A program made the translations under genes and the position numbers. Below are positions 22,650-34,868 of a DNA stretch of 64,000 nucleotides, in pieces. This DNA comes from Hymenochaete sp. R1 (Eukaryota; Basidiomycota; Agaricomycetes; Hymenochaetales; Hymenochaetaceae). Every line of letters starts with the position of its first letter. The stretch's first letter is position 1. The stretch is taken from contig JAFREE010000004.1 of assembly GCA_019400425.1 (NCBI GenBank), positions 310,001-374,000 of the forward strand, in the 5' to 3' direction. The notes under the pieces are model-generated. The model ran no database searches. It was given only the letters and a program-made list of their open reading frames with translations, and was not told the origin of the DNA.

Positions 22650-24451
22650 ATGGCGATCCCTCATGAAGTGCGTTCAGAAAACGACATGGACGGACCTCCG
22701 CCTCCCTCTGGAGGAAGCGTGGCTTCGAACGACGGCAGAGAGCAAGGCGAACTCAAGGAAGAAAAAGAACCGCCTGCCTCCTACGAAAGACCGCGAGAGT
22801 ACTTCCGTAATCCTCGTCCTGTACGTGATCAAGATGCTGAAGTAGGGAGAAGTTATCCTCCCTACGACTCTCGCGGGTTTCCTTCGGAGAGACGCGAACG
22901 CCCTGAAGCACACTTACCCGAACGACCTCTGCGCTCGTCTTTCCCTCCTCTGAGACGGGATGATAGAGAATGGACTAGAGGTGGCAGAGATGATTGCGAA
23001 CGTGGAACTTGGAGAGACAGAGACAGGGATGATTATCGGCCTCGTGTGAGAGGGAGGGGTAGAGGTGGATACGATAGGCCTCGGGAGAGGGATTGGGAAA
23101 GGAGAGATGATTATAGGGACAGCCGACGTCCCCCGGATACATTTGCCAACTCTTCGTCGCAATCTCAAGGAGGTTTGCCTTTCGCTTCTTGCCCGATCCG
23201 CACCTTTCTTACTATACCTTTTTCCTTCAAGGTTATCGAAGACGGTCTCCACCCCGCTATACATCTCCATCACGTTATAGCCGAAAATCCCCCTCACCAA
23301 TTTCTTACCGAAGGCGATACTCTCCAACGCCGTCATTTCGAGACTATGACCGGTGTGGCCGCAGTCGAAGTCGCTCTCCGGAAGGCAGCGCTCCTTCGCG
23401 TTATCCCCGACGAGAGCGTGATGAAAGTGCAGATTCACGACGGTCAGAAGTATGGCGGCGCGATGACCGAGATCAGGTATACATAGCTCGACAAAAGCGA
23501 GATAGATCACGTTCACGTTCCCCTATGCATGATGAAGATCGAAGAATGCGGAGACGCAGGACGTCAAGCCCGAGCCCTCTTAGACATAACTTAAGGGCTC
23601 CCATTTTTCGTCGAGAGGAGATGAAACTTCCAGAGCGACCAGATCCTTTTCATGAGCGACCGGAGCACCAACCACGACCACCGACCATTTCAGCGAGCAC
23701 ACTCGATATTGACCACGCTGAACGTATACCTCCACCTCAACATGATGCTCAAATAACCACACAAAGACCTAGTCCCGTTCTTCCTAGCCACAGCCCTCAA
23801 CGCGAGGGCCAGAGCCCCCAGGCACTACAAGCTGAGAGACCCATCGAAAAAGCGCTCCCTGCTCTTCCAACACCAGCTGCTGCTTTAAACACCCCCGCTC
23901 CCGCACCTGTACGCCCACCGCCCCCTCTTCCGCCTATTATGCCTGAGCACGAGCGAGTACCATCACCAGCAACACCCATAATGCCGCCACCAAATCTTGA
24001 GAGCACTGTAAGTGCTATTAGACCCCCCGTTCTGCTTCCGCCACAAGTCAGAGTGCAGACGCCTTCCAATATGTCGCCATCTGGCTCGGGTCAATATTCT
24101 GCTGGACCCGGGCTCTTGACCTCTACTTCTACTTCCCCCGTAATGCCTTTCAGACGGCCCATCATACCAGAACGGGATCAACCGTTCTACGCTGCAGTAA
24201 GATCTTTTGTATTTTCTGTCTCGCATGAAATGCTTAAACAACACTCTTTCAAGCTTCGAGCCCAATCAAAACAAAGGGCGGATCTTGCACGCATTCGCGC
24301 CGGACTTTACAAGGAGATGGCAAAAACGAGCCTCGCTGTCATGCGCGCTGAGCATGAGGAAGACCTCGCAAAAATGGATTGCCGGCTTGCGGAGACAAGG
24401 CGGAAACAAGCGGAGAAGGCGAGGTTGGCTTTGGATAGTTTCGCACTTTGA
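22650..24451 (+). CDS. RS-domain (Arg/Ser-rich) nuclear protein of unknown function
   Basis: The protein is strongly enriched in Arg/Asp/Glu repeats (RDRDRDDYR, RGRGRGGYDRPRERDWERR) and then in SR dipeptides (RSRSRSPEGS, RDRSRSRSPMHDED). A Pro-rich central region and a C-terminal helix with the charged pattern LAETRRKQAEKARLALDS follow. The first intron is 23173-23231, which joins SQSQG to GYRRRSPPR in frame. A second likely intron starts with GTAAGA at 24197 and ends with CAAG at 24253; it can also be read through in frame. RS proteins act in pre-mRNA splicing. No RRM is visible. The head-to-head partner is cyclin L, a splicing cyclin, so a shared role is an inference. It could also be a linker or scaffold protein. 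Confidence 0.8.
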
Positions 24452-27400
24452 AGGTATCCCCCAAAGTTTCTTTCTTTCTCCTGAGCTCCGCGATAAGCGA
24501 TAAGCCATCGTGTTGAATCGCCCAGAGGCACATCGGTAGTGCGTAGCACCTCCGCATTGTTTCGAGAGGAGAAAGTGTCATCGACTCAGTAATATGACTG
24601 TCAGCCATTTGAAACCTTTACGTGCTCTCCGGTCCGATTGGACTGGAAGTGATTCAATACAAAGGGTCAAAGAAGCACGGAAGAATTCATTTTGAGCCTC
24701 AATAGATCGATTATGACTGAGACAAATTTCAGGTGGTCGGGGTCGGAGGCTCCACCTATCCCCCCTCTCCCGGTTGTGCGGTTCAGAAAAACATGTTTCT
24801 CAGAGCGGGTTTGAATAAAGAAGAAAAAGAAAACATTGAATTATCGTGGTTTTGGTGTACACTCGATGTGAGTCTTGGAGGGATCAAAGGGTAAGGCGCA
24901 AAAAAAGTCGAGATCCTGTTTACAAATGAAATTATTAACTGGAATCAGAAGCATCGATACGATACCGAAGCAGGGAGGCACGCTCGAATCATGAACTCAA
25001 AGAGAAAAAAAGGGCGATGAAATGTTGTGTTTCATTGGTGAGAAATGATCTTTTTATCTTCGAATGTTGTCGAAACAAAGAAGGCTGGATATAGTATGCC
25101 TACAAAAGCGGCTCGTTGGGGTTTGAAAGGACTTGGAACACCTGTAGGCGGCCCTCGTGCCAAATGAAAGAAGGACATCGAAGGTACTTAATAGCGCCGC
25201 ACTCACCTGCATCGCTTTGAAAAGTTTTGTACTCTGCATCTGGATCTAAGCCGCAGCCAGATGCAGACAGTGCCGAGAGTAAGAAGGGTCATGTTCTACG
25301 TTCATTTCACAAGATTCGGGAGCTAGAAGATTACAGAGCGTACCATGATGCACTCCTCTCTCCGGTTTCCGTCCATAGTGCGGCAGATCTCAGACTCAGG
25401 TGCTCCTCGCTCGCTATCAAACGTATACTTCGCCTCTGGCGCTTTCTAGAAGAACAAGGGTACATATGTTCAGATATGATACGTATTATCCACGTGTAAG
25501 ATGGGTCGATAATCAACACAAACGAGCATCGCGCAATAATCAGAAGAAAAGAGACGCACGCCGATGAAGTCCCTGAGGACGTCATTTGATTTGTTGGACA
25601 TCTTTTCACCGCTTACTTTGTCACTCTCGTAATGAGAGGCGCTGTTATCCTTGGTTCTGCAGATGAGCTTGCTGGCGAGACGCATGCCAGTGCGCTCGTA
25701 GGGGGCTTCGTGGATGAGAGTACAAAGTAGTGTTGTAACTGTTTCCCTTGCTGGGCGGTGACGTCGATCGAGCAAGCGCTTAGTACCCAGGCGCTAACCG
25801 CCCGGCTTCGACGGCTGCTAGGTTTTGCTTTTACAGCCACACTCAGGCTGAGGGTCCGAGTCACAGTAGGGCTTCCTTTACTTTTCACCCTTCTCTTAGT
25901 CGAGGTCTCTGTTACAGGAAACTGGAAAGGCCAGAAACCCTACCAAACTATTCAAAAGCTTCATTTGTCTTGAGTAGCAAGACGTTCTCTTGGGATTTCG
26001 CACTGAATATCTGATACCGAAGCTATCTCATTAGGCGTCACCTGCTAAAACGCTTGCAACTATGAAACGTGTCTGTCTGTGAGAGATCAACTCTCGCTGT
26101 TACTTGTAACCTATCTCATGTGCATCAGAACACGAGCCCTTACTTGATTTGTCTCCGAATTGGGCACTACGAGCCGTTCCAAGTCTGGATTCACTCCGCT
26201 TTTGGAAGCAACGTTGAAGCTCGGCTGCACCTTCGAATCTTCATCCTTGCACAGCTCGTATCCGATGTCTCTAAGGTCCTCAAAGTGACGAATAAGTTCT
26301 CGCATCAGTTTATATCAGGCGTCCAGGGAAGTACATCTAACAGCCTTGCACTCTGAGTTGATTGGCAGAGTGACAGAGTCAAGGTGAATGTGAGCCTAGG
26401 CTACGCTATGCTTATTCATTAAATGGCCTTCTCCCTCCCTCTATCCTACCTTAAAGCAGGGTTTGTCTCAATCATCTATTGGTGCTAAGTTTAACATTGT
26501 AATCCGTTTTGGAACTGTATTATTTTGTGCCATGAGTAAGATTCATCAATTGATATCTGTATAGTCTCACCTTTTGTACAGCATCGTCACCACGCCGAAG
26601 AGACGCAGACGCTCCCATGACTGCGCAATTGATTCGTTCTGCAGGTACTTAATTCTCCATCTGCATAGCATTCATACAGTATGATGGTTCCTCCGCGGGT
26701 CTTAACCCCGGAGGGGTATACTGGGAATCTTAGACATCCATGAGTTATCCTTGTGGAAGTCCGACCGGACTTAATAGAGGGTGAAGTGTGTTCGAGTCAT
26801 GAAATTTTTTCATCAACTGTTTCTGCTTCTTGGTTCGGAGTTCACGAGCAGTCTAAGTTTTCGTAATACACCCCTAACAAGCCTACTTTATCGCCACAGA
26901 ATATCAAGAAGAGGTGCGTTGGCCCTACGATCTATCACTGCATCACGCCATCGGCCTTCCTTTAGGTTCTTTATCGCCCCTCAGGCGGCGCCTCCCCGCC
27001 AATCAACCCCATGCAGTCCCTCAGACAAGCTTCTCGGGATTTCAATTACAGATTTTTGCGGACAGTCAACGAATATGGTCATTTGACGGATATGGCATCG
27101 CCCGGATGAAAGAGCACCAGCCGAAGCAAGCCGACGGCCCTGCCACCCTCTTCCGAGTCGGCCATGTTCAAACAGACCTTGCCACCGCATCTGTTCCGAG
27201 TTCTATTCTGCCACGGATTGGATACACGTTTGAGAGATTGTCTGTGTTCTCTGGAGATTGGGCTGTTCGTTCTGCGCCCTGTGTAACTCATTCGCGCACA
27301 CCCGAGGGAATTCCGTGCGGGATTTGCGGCGTGTTGTGTGAGCGATGGCATGGGTTTTTAAAGCTTGCAAACAGTCATTCCGAAACCTCATGGAACGTGA

Positions 27401-28519
27401 TGGAAACATGCACATGAGCTGCTTGATCGCCAAAACGCACTTTCCAAATCACATGAGAGGTGAATTCATTCCTTCGTAGCAATGAACAAGCAGCTCACCG
27501 GCAAGAAATTTCTCCCAAATTCTCTGCGCTTGGAATGAATGAATGTCTTCGCCTGGTCTCAGACGAAGCTCCTGCCTGAATTCTGAATGAAATGTACATG
27601 ACGTAGAAGGTCTACGCAACGGATGCGCGCACCGCAGAAGCGTTTGCCATAGCCGACGTTTAGGCGTATGGAGGATCAAGTGCGGAACACAGATAATCCA
27701 CCTTGAGCAAGGTTTAAGTGATATTACCCAGTGGCCATGGATGGTGTAGTGCCATATTTAAACAATATATTCTTGTTCCGTGTAAAAGTGCACTGACTAT
27801 CGGCCAATGCGCATAGAAGGAGTGCTTGATTTGATACTTCATGTTGGTAGGTAGACTGCAAAGGACTCAAATGTCAGTCAATTCTTGATATTGCCAAGGC
27901 ATGGAAAGCACCAACAGGAAGCATGTGTGTTCTGTTATAACACGTTCCAAGGATCCCACGAAGCAAACCCGGATAACGTCGATTAACATCCCCATCGCAG
28001 ATACAAATGGCGTCCACTTCACACCAGGCACATCGATTTTCAAGCCAAGAAGCCCTCGCGTCATCAGGTCATGATCACTCAGAGTAGTTGACGTTCTGTG
28101 CCCTGGGAAAACGACACGGAGACAAGGCACAATTGAACAGTCCAGAGATTCCGTTCGTAAGGGCTGATGGAAGTTGCGGAGGCGCATCAGGGCTAAAACA
28201 TGGGCTGAGACCGGAGCAGTTTTCGGGGAAACAGATGTAACCCAGATGAAACTAGCATATCTTTGCTCGATCGCCTAAGGTGACCGATGTACACCGATCC
28301 GTGTGGCTAGAAGAGTTACTTGAACTTTCTTCAGAGACAACCGAAGCGGAAAAGAAATCCATCAGGACAGAAGAGACAGAAAATAGTCCTGTAATAGGGC
28401 CTTGAGGGCGCATTTAGGTGTGAATGGATGATTAATTCATAATTTGGAATATGGAGAATCAAAACAGCGTCACTATGAAATAGGACGTGGGTGTATCCGC
28501 GGGATAGGTCGTGAGGAGG
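24452..28519. other. Gene-poor 4-kb region with no recognised gene
   Basis: Several open frames are present on both strands, but none has a recognisable domain. Two coding-looking scraps stand out on the minus strand. One at about 25470-25775 reads TLIHEAPYERTGMRLASKL. The other, at 27867-28187, begins with a true ATG and has a short hydrophobic segment, VSAMGMLIDVIRVCFVG. Neither can be extended with confidence. Two short hairpins lie at 26690-26714 and 26757-26772. I saw no terminal repeats, reverse-transcriptase or transposase motifs. Confidence 0.35.
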
Positions 28520-28888
28520 CTAGAAGCCCTTTGACTGTAACCAGTCTTCTACGTTGTGTTTCCAACGCCCGCCGGAGATGACCAGGGTACTGTTGTGCAC
28601 GGTCTCCATCTTTAAACGACTACCGTTCCCTGATGCGCTATCGAATAAGGACGACTGTAGGTCTTGTTTCAAAGCCTATGCAACAGTCAGTGATCACATT
28701 ACAATCGCAAGGTAGCCGTCACGCACCCCCATATCCCCCTTAACATTTTTGAGGAGTACAAGATATCGCGTGCCTCCATTGCGGATGTCAGAGTACACAG
28801 GTAGCGAGCCTCGGGAGTTCCTCTGAATATGGTAAGCGTAATTGACCGCTTTTTCTGGCCGGAGAGCTCTGAGATATGGATTCGGCAT
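28520..28888 (-). CDS. IMG2: Mitochondrial large ribosomal subunit protein mL49 (IMG2 family)
   Basis: This small mitoribosomal protein is needed for mitochondrial translation. The first exon starts MPNPYLRALRPEKAVNYAY and holds the conserved PVYSDIRNGGTRYLVLLKNVKGDMG. A single intron of about 52 bases (GTGCGT to CATAG) joins it to ALKQDLQSSLF. The second exon gives MKMETVHNSTLVI-like sequence, then GRWKHNVEDWLQSKGF and the stop at 28520. The PVY...GG...KxIxGD pattern and the C-terminal SGG-W-xxxxVxxWLxxKGF match mL49. At about 105 residues it is on the short side, and no clear mitochondrial targeting extension is seen before the first Met. Confidence 0.85.
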
Positions 28889-29940
28889 GGTCTCGAGGCA
28901 AACTTCGCTTGCTATCTAGCCTGTTTGAGCCCTCGGGGTTGTGCTAAGTAAGTCTTAAGTGAAGTGCTGTCGGTGGCGACGAGGCCGGAGAGGAAGACGA
29001 AAACGACGAATTGAGATGGAAAGGTGATCGACGGAAGAATGAACTGATCGGCGACGCCGGAGTGAGGAGGTATCGGCTAGTATTCGGCTCGGCTCGGACC
29101 AGTAAACCGGGGGCGGCTTTGGGTGCCGGGTAGATCAAGTCCGGATGAATGGATGAGTCCGGTTCGCTCGCCTGCCGCTGCTGTGTTCCACGCCTCCATC
29201 TCTTACAGTTGCAGCAGGCAGGTCGCTTAGGATTTGTTATTCTCTTCAGCCGACAATGAGCTGCGGTGACCCTACAGTAGACCTTTCTGGCCACCTGGCC
29301 TCACGTTCGGTCACCTCCTGTCTCTCGCGTAGGCGGTGTCGACAGTTTTTTGTGCTCATTCTTTATGAGGTGTATCGATGGACCGAGGAACAGTCCTCGA
29401 AACCGGGGTTATCGCAAAGGGGCGTCAGCTCTGCGTATCTTTGTATCTGATGCCACTGCCAACAACGCCAACGCCCAACCATCTCTAGTCTGTCTGCCGT
29501 GCTCCGTCTGGAACAGTCCTGGTTTGCCGCAGGCGCCGAGAGGAGAAGCACAACTGATCGCATGCACATCAATATAAAGGAATTTATAAATGCCCGCCGT
29601 TTCAATTCGCTTGTCGGACACGCACGAAACGAAACAATCGATTCGGTGATTCGATTTCTGTGATCTCCAAAACGGACGCTAAACTCAGACAAGAGCCGTG
29701 CGTTGCGTTGCTGGTTCCCTGGAGCTGCCCTAGTTCCCCTGCCCGCGCATTTGCCGAGTCCGATTCAATCTCTTTCAGTCTCGCCTTCTATTAGCCCCGC
29801 GTCTCCCCCCTCGTCTTTATATATCCCTCCTCTCCCTGCCTTTTCATCGCTCTTTCCCTCCCTCGCACCTCCCATTTCTTCCCTGCATGTGCATCTCAAC
29901 TCTTACCTACCGCCGTAGTCTTGATCTCAGACCGCCGCCA
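28889..29940. promoter_or_regulatory. Divergent upstream region of mL49 and the unknown plus-strand protein
   Basis: About 1 kb separates the two starts. The part at about 29755-29900 is strongly pyrimidine-rich on the plus strand with a TATATA at 29818, suggesting the core promoter and 5' leader of the plus-strand gene. I see no supported coding exon. Confidence 0.45.
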
Positions 29941-30999
29941 ATGCAACCTATCGCAAGCTCAAGCAAACTTATTCATACATCTAACGCATCCGCATACACC
30001 TCTGAACCCGTCTGGAACGCCCCCAATTCGAATATCGACCTGGAGTCATTCGCGTGGCCGTCTCTGTGGTTTGACGTCCCATCTATATCTCCTTACTCGG
30101 CTTCCTCGGACACTTCCCGTATGTCTCCATGTCGATGGGACCTTCCGTCAGAAGCTAGCCGCAATGCATTCCTCAATACAAATTTCAGCGAGCAAGTACC
30201 GGAGCTCATTCGTGCGTCTCTATTTTGATCCTTAGACTTTGATTCTGCATACTGAATTAAAGATTTTTCAGCTTCCGATTTAGAGTCAAAGACTCCCGAT
30301 TCTTCCCCTGCATCATGCACCACGCCTGCCCCATTGACCCTTCTATCATCTGCGCCTTCAAACACCGTCGTTTCCGTCGCACCGGACTTCCCGTTATATG
30401 CGCCTCGTCCAGTCCCCATCAATCCACCCCCGGTTCTTCAGTTCAAATTTGACGAGGATGAACCGCAAGACAAGAGTAGAGCATGCGTGAAAGAACCCCC
30501 ATCGTTAGGCTCACGCCACTTTGGCGACGAGCAATCGTCCTTTGGCGAGCACTTTGGTAGTGGAAACGTCTCGTCAAAAGGAGTATCAAATAAATCTGCA
30601 GGTCTGAAACGCGGCGGTGATGACTTCGGGCTCGAATGGGAAACGGGCCGGCTCTCAAGTGGCTCACAGTCGCAACTTCCGGTATCGGGTGTTCAACCAA
30701 AGAGGCGGAAACTTGACACTCATGAATATTCTTACGCGACTGTGCCAGGTTATGACATTTGGCCATCGCAGGGTCGAACCCCACTCAGACCGCATCGCAT
30801 CAGGGCATCTTATACATCTCCTCGGACATCGACTCAACCTCGCTCTCACAATCTTATTGGTCTCCCACAAGCTTTCAGTCATGATGAAGCGCACCGAAGA
30901 AGTCTTTTCGATGTATCAATGACTCCAGCATATCCGCTGTCCGGCTCGCATGTGCCCATGCAACAGCAGGTCTATCCACCTCGAACGGGCTGGATATGA
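29941..30999 (+). CDS. Unrecognised Ser/Pro-rich protein
   Basis: I do not recognise this protein. From MQPIASSSKLIHTSN it runs through a Ser/Pro/Thr-rich, probably disordered region. One intron of about 55 bases lies near 30215-30269. A bipartite-like basic patch, PKRRKLDTHEYSY, suggests nuclear location. The reading frame stops at 30999 right after PPRTGWI. In the +1-shifted frame the DNA goes on to encode YESYHALDYWDTRRSHLD and more, which looks like a continuation, so the true end may lie farther right. An upstream in-frame Met at 29887 is less likely because it falls in the pyrimidine-rich leader. Confidence 0.6.
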
Positions 31000-33900
31000 A
31001 AGCTATCATGCACTTGATTATTGGGATACGAGGCGCTCGCATTTGGATTCGCCAATCAACGACCATTGCTCATCCGACATGTATCATTGCAACTTTCCAA
31101 TGCGTGAAGATATCGTATTATACTGTGTACATCATATCACACGCCCGCTATCTTACTCTCGACCGCACTCGCACGCCAAATATATTTTTGCTGCGAAGTC
31201 TCCAAAAAACCTTACACGCGGTTACTCGCGTTCCTTCACACGCGCTCGGCCGAACTCTAACCGATCTGGTATGGATGTGGACGCGGGGAAAGGATTCACC
31301 GGCAAGACTTCTGTGCTATGACTTGGGTTCGCGGACAGTGAGCACCAATAGCAGGTACAAGAATCTTTGACACGGGTCTGGGGTGCTCAGAACGTTGTAC
31401 ATGTCGAATGAAACTGGCTCTATTTCGGACAATGTGGCAGAATGACGAAGCAATCGTTTCGAATTGACTTAGCAATGTCATTTTTTCAGGTGTTTTGGCC
31501 GTTACTCGCCGGTTATGGAATTACTTTCATTGGCAAGAAATGCGGTCGGTGGCACCCGTGTACACGTTTCGTCCTCTTTCTCTGAAGGTCCCTATTCTAT
31601 CCATTAGCCCTCAACGATATAGGAGATAGGGAGGGGAGGATTCAAGAGTTCCGGTTAGTGCATGGTCGTAAAGGCGGAGTTTATGCTGCGCGCGGTACTT
31701 TGCTGTGCATCCTAAGCATAAGCCAAGGAACGATGGAGCTTTTCAACCTTCCCCAATCTCCGATCTTTCCCAGCTGGACCGCAAATAAATATTGGCGCAT
31801 ATGTTCGCGTTCCATCGCTTTGCTGTTTGTCGACCATCATCGAGGAATGTCCGGCTCAAGAACTGCGACTATTTCCATTGCAATCTCACACTGTACATTT
31901 GTGTTGGATGCTCTCATGGAAGCGGAAGGGCTTGGTTTCTGCTGTGAAATCTCCGGGTGCCACCCCATTCATATGTGGAACTATTTGATCACCTGCAATC
32001 GATGTTCCGGTGACGCGTGCGCATCCGTCCAGACTACTGGAAGCGACTACTGCGCTCGCATTGAATGCGTTTGCAGCTGCATCGCGTTGACTTCGCGATA
32101 AGGATGTTCCTTTCCCCCACCCGAAATTGCTATCCTGGGCTACAAGCGCCGCGCATTTCCTCTTGCGAACAAATTCGCGAATAGCATTCAATAAGTCACA
32201 AGCGCGAACGACACGTATCATCATACAATCCGCCCTGGTCGCGCTTATTATGGTTGTGTATTCCTGTAGCTTTTGAGATCCTCGTCTCGATAAAACCTCC
32301 GATAGACCTTCGCTGGCCGAAGGACGCGAAACCTCCTTTCTCATGTGCTTCGAAGCATGGCGGTCCATTTAATCCTACCCGGTGCGCCCTCAACGACCGA
32401 TTCTGGCCATTGTTTTGTCCCAAGTCGAGTGCTAGAGACCGTCCATCGCCAACACTCTTTTCCTTCTCTCATGCATTGTTTTCTGATATCTTCCCGAATT
32501 TTTGCGGATGGCGACTGGGCCGCGAATATTTCTCTAGTAAAATCCGCTTTCGGCTGCATCTCATAAAAGTAAGCCTGGCAACGTCCCGTTGCTATTTTGG
32601 TGAATCCTAATCACTTCCTTCCTTTTGTGCATATCTTCTTATCAATGATACATCCACTTGCATTATAAATAACCATCTATACATCACTCTTACCCTTTCG
32701 CAATTTTCATCAACATCTATATGATCATCATCCATGTATATTTCACATTTTCGCCGAGTTCGTTTATCCGCATGAGCGCTCATAAGCACACGTATTAGAC
32801 TATAGCATCAAGTTCCGACTTTACCTCCATTCCGATCTTGCCGAGTTCAAAGGGTTTACATTGCATTTGGCTCCTTCAAGTTTCTGTGCTAAGAAATTTT
32901 GGTTTCCACCAGAACCGTTGGCATGTTTGAAGGCATCTGCGTCAAGATAATTGAGAGGGTTCTGATCTGGAAGGCCGAAGCGCTCGGGATCGATGAGATG
33001 TGGCGACCAATAGTCGAACGCCGAAGTGGCTACCTCGAAGCGTTTGCTCCTTTTCGTAGCCTTTGCATGATTGCATCTCGAGACACAAGCCGGACGGCTG
33101 TCAAATGAGCTCTTTTGCGTCAAGTGAGCGTTCCTCCTCTGGAACGTGCTGGGACAGTGACAAATTGACAGTGTTCCTTCCGTCTCTGAGTGTTGTTTTC
33201 GCCACCGGTTTGGATACTACTTTTTTATTACAAAGGGGTGATGAACCTATGGACCTCAACTCACTTTGACAAGTTGTTTTATAGTTTTACCCTAAGGGCC
33301 CGCAACACTTCAGATTGCGTGTACGTACCTTGTCTTTCTTGCCCCTCTCCTCCGTCGCCTACCTCTGATCCCTACCAGAGATCGGAACCGGCCGAGGTTC
33401 CTATCATCGTTCTCCAAGTTCTCGATCATTGAAGACGCCTTTTCGCTTGTTAATCAAACTCAGCCGCAACTTACCTAACAATAGCTATTTGTTTACTTGA
33501 AATTCTGGGTGCTGTAACCATTCTAAGCACCGGTGGCCATTGCTTCTTTCTTGGCCGAAATATAGTAGAATGGAATCGTCAACAGCTGCGTAACGATCGA
33601 CTCTTCACTAAGTTACGCTTGGGTTGTAGATGGCCCGCCGTCCTGTCCTTCACTGACCGGACTGGTACAAGCGAGTCGGCGCAAAAGCATCCGGTTGGCT
33701 TCGAATGATGCTATGAATTGCTCTGTGCGATTCCGTACCTTCTGGAACGTTTCACATTAGAACAAGATCCACCACTCGGGCCTCGCATCCTTGGAGCTTG
33801 CTCCGAATTGAGTCTTTATGAGGCCGAACATTTCGCGCGCTAAAATCATCTTCCAATTGCGACCCCGGAGCGCTTCGCTTGCGTCGGTACATATCTTTTT

Positions 33901-34868
33901 GGGTAGTGAAGTCTATCGGCAATACGGGGTGACTACTAAGCCTTGTAGGCGCGGTGAATGAACCAATAGTAGACTGGGTTGGCCGGTCCGCTCACTCTTT
34001 CTGGTTGTGGTGGCGAAACCTTCGGGCTCGGAGTTCTCAAAACCGGAGAAGCAGTAAAGCGTGATGATAAGTCAGGTTAAGTTGTGAGAGCACATACAAC
34101 TGGCCTCTTGCTACGATATACACGCCTGGTCTTATGTTGCGTTGCACCGCGACTTCATTGATGAATAGCGGGTGGAAGAGAGCAAGCTGGGAAGTCTACC
34201 GCTGAGAAGGGCTATCACAGCTTTATTCACGGTCGTTAGAGCAGACCTCAAGCAAGCTTATCTGATTAATTTGCGTACCTTGACTAACGAGTCTATCCTG
34301 GAGGTCTAGACTGCTGTTTACAATATGTATTGGGAGAGGGGGGGGGGGAGATCTCTTCAAACTGGCATCGGTTGATGGGTGATCGCTGAGTACCAAAAGA
34401 AGATCCTAACATAAGTCTTTCAGATGTCATAATGCGTAAGATTAAACACACACCCAGAATTCCAGTCGTGATCAAGCTGGTCAGACAATTTTTAACTTTC
34501 GGGTATGTTTTTGAGCTAATGCACCCGCTCTTGTTTGACTCTGAGACATGAAGCATTACTACGTTGTGAATGCCGGGGCCTGCATTGAAAAGATGATCAC
34601 GACAGAGCCAAGCTCGGTAGTGTTTGTTTTGCCATCTAAAAAGCTATCAGTGTCTATCCAAGCGTGTAGTCGTTGGAAAGTATAGAGACTTGAACATCTG
34701 AGTCGTTTGGACACAGATTTGGGCCTCACCAGCCTCACCCACAGCAGGTACTTGATTACATAAGGAGAACGGTGCACGTGATAAAAAGCAAACAAGGTCG
34801 GCACGTTTGAACCACACGGCGTTGTCGCTTGTCTGCGTTCATTTCATTCCCCCTCCTTCTCCCTAGAT
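31000..34868. other. Gene-poor 3.9-kb region
   Basis: Apart from the first few hundred bases, which may continue the gene on the left in another frame, I see no gene here. One minus-strand stretch at 32821-33123 has protein-like composition (DYWSPHLIDPERFGLPDQ) but lacks an ATG and any exon I could link. A run of about 12 G's lies at about 34338-34349. The last 100 bases before 34869 are the pyrimidine-rich leader of the next gene. Confidence 0.35.

Noticed and set aside
22914..23516. A 200-codon minus-strand open frame
   Set aside because: It is antisense to the RS-domain protein; the repetitive Arg/Ser codons leave the opposite strand open.
24452..28519. A transposable element in the gene-poor gap
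   Set aside because: No terminal repeats, target duplications, reverse-transcriptase, integrase or transposase motifs were seen.
32821..33123. A minus-strand open frame with protein-like composition
   Set aside because: It begins at TTG with no ATG or linkable upstream exon; no family was recognised. It is kept only as a note in the gap entry.
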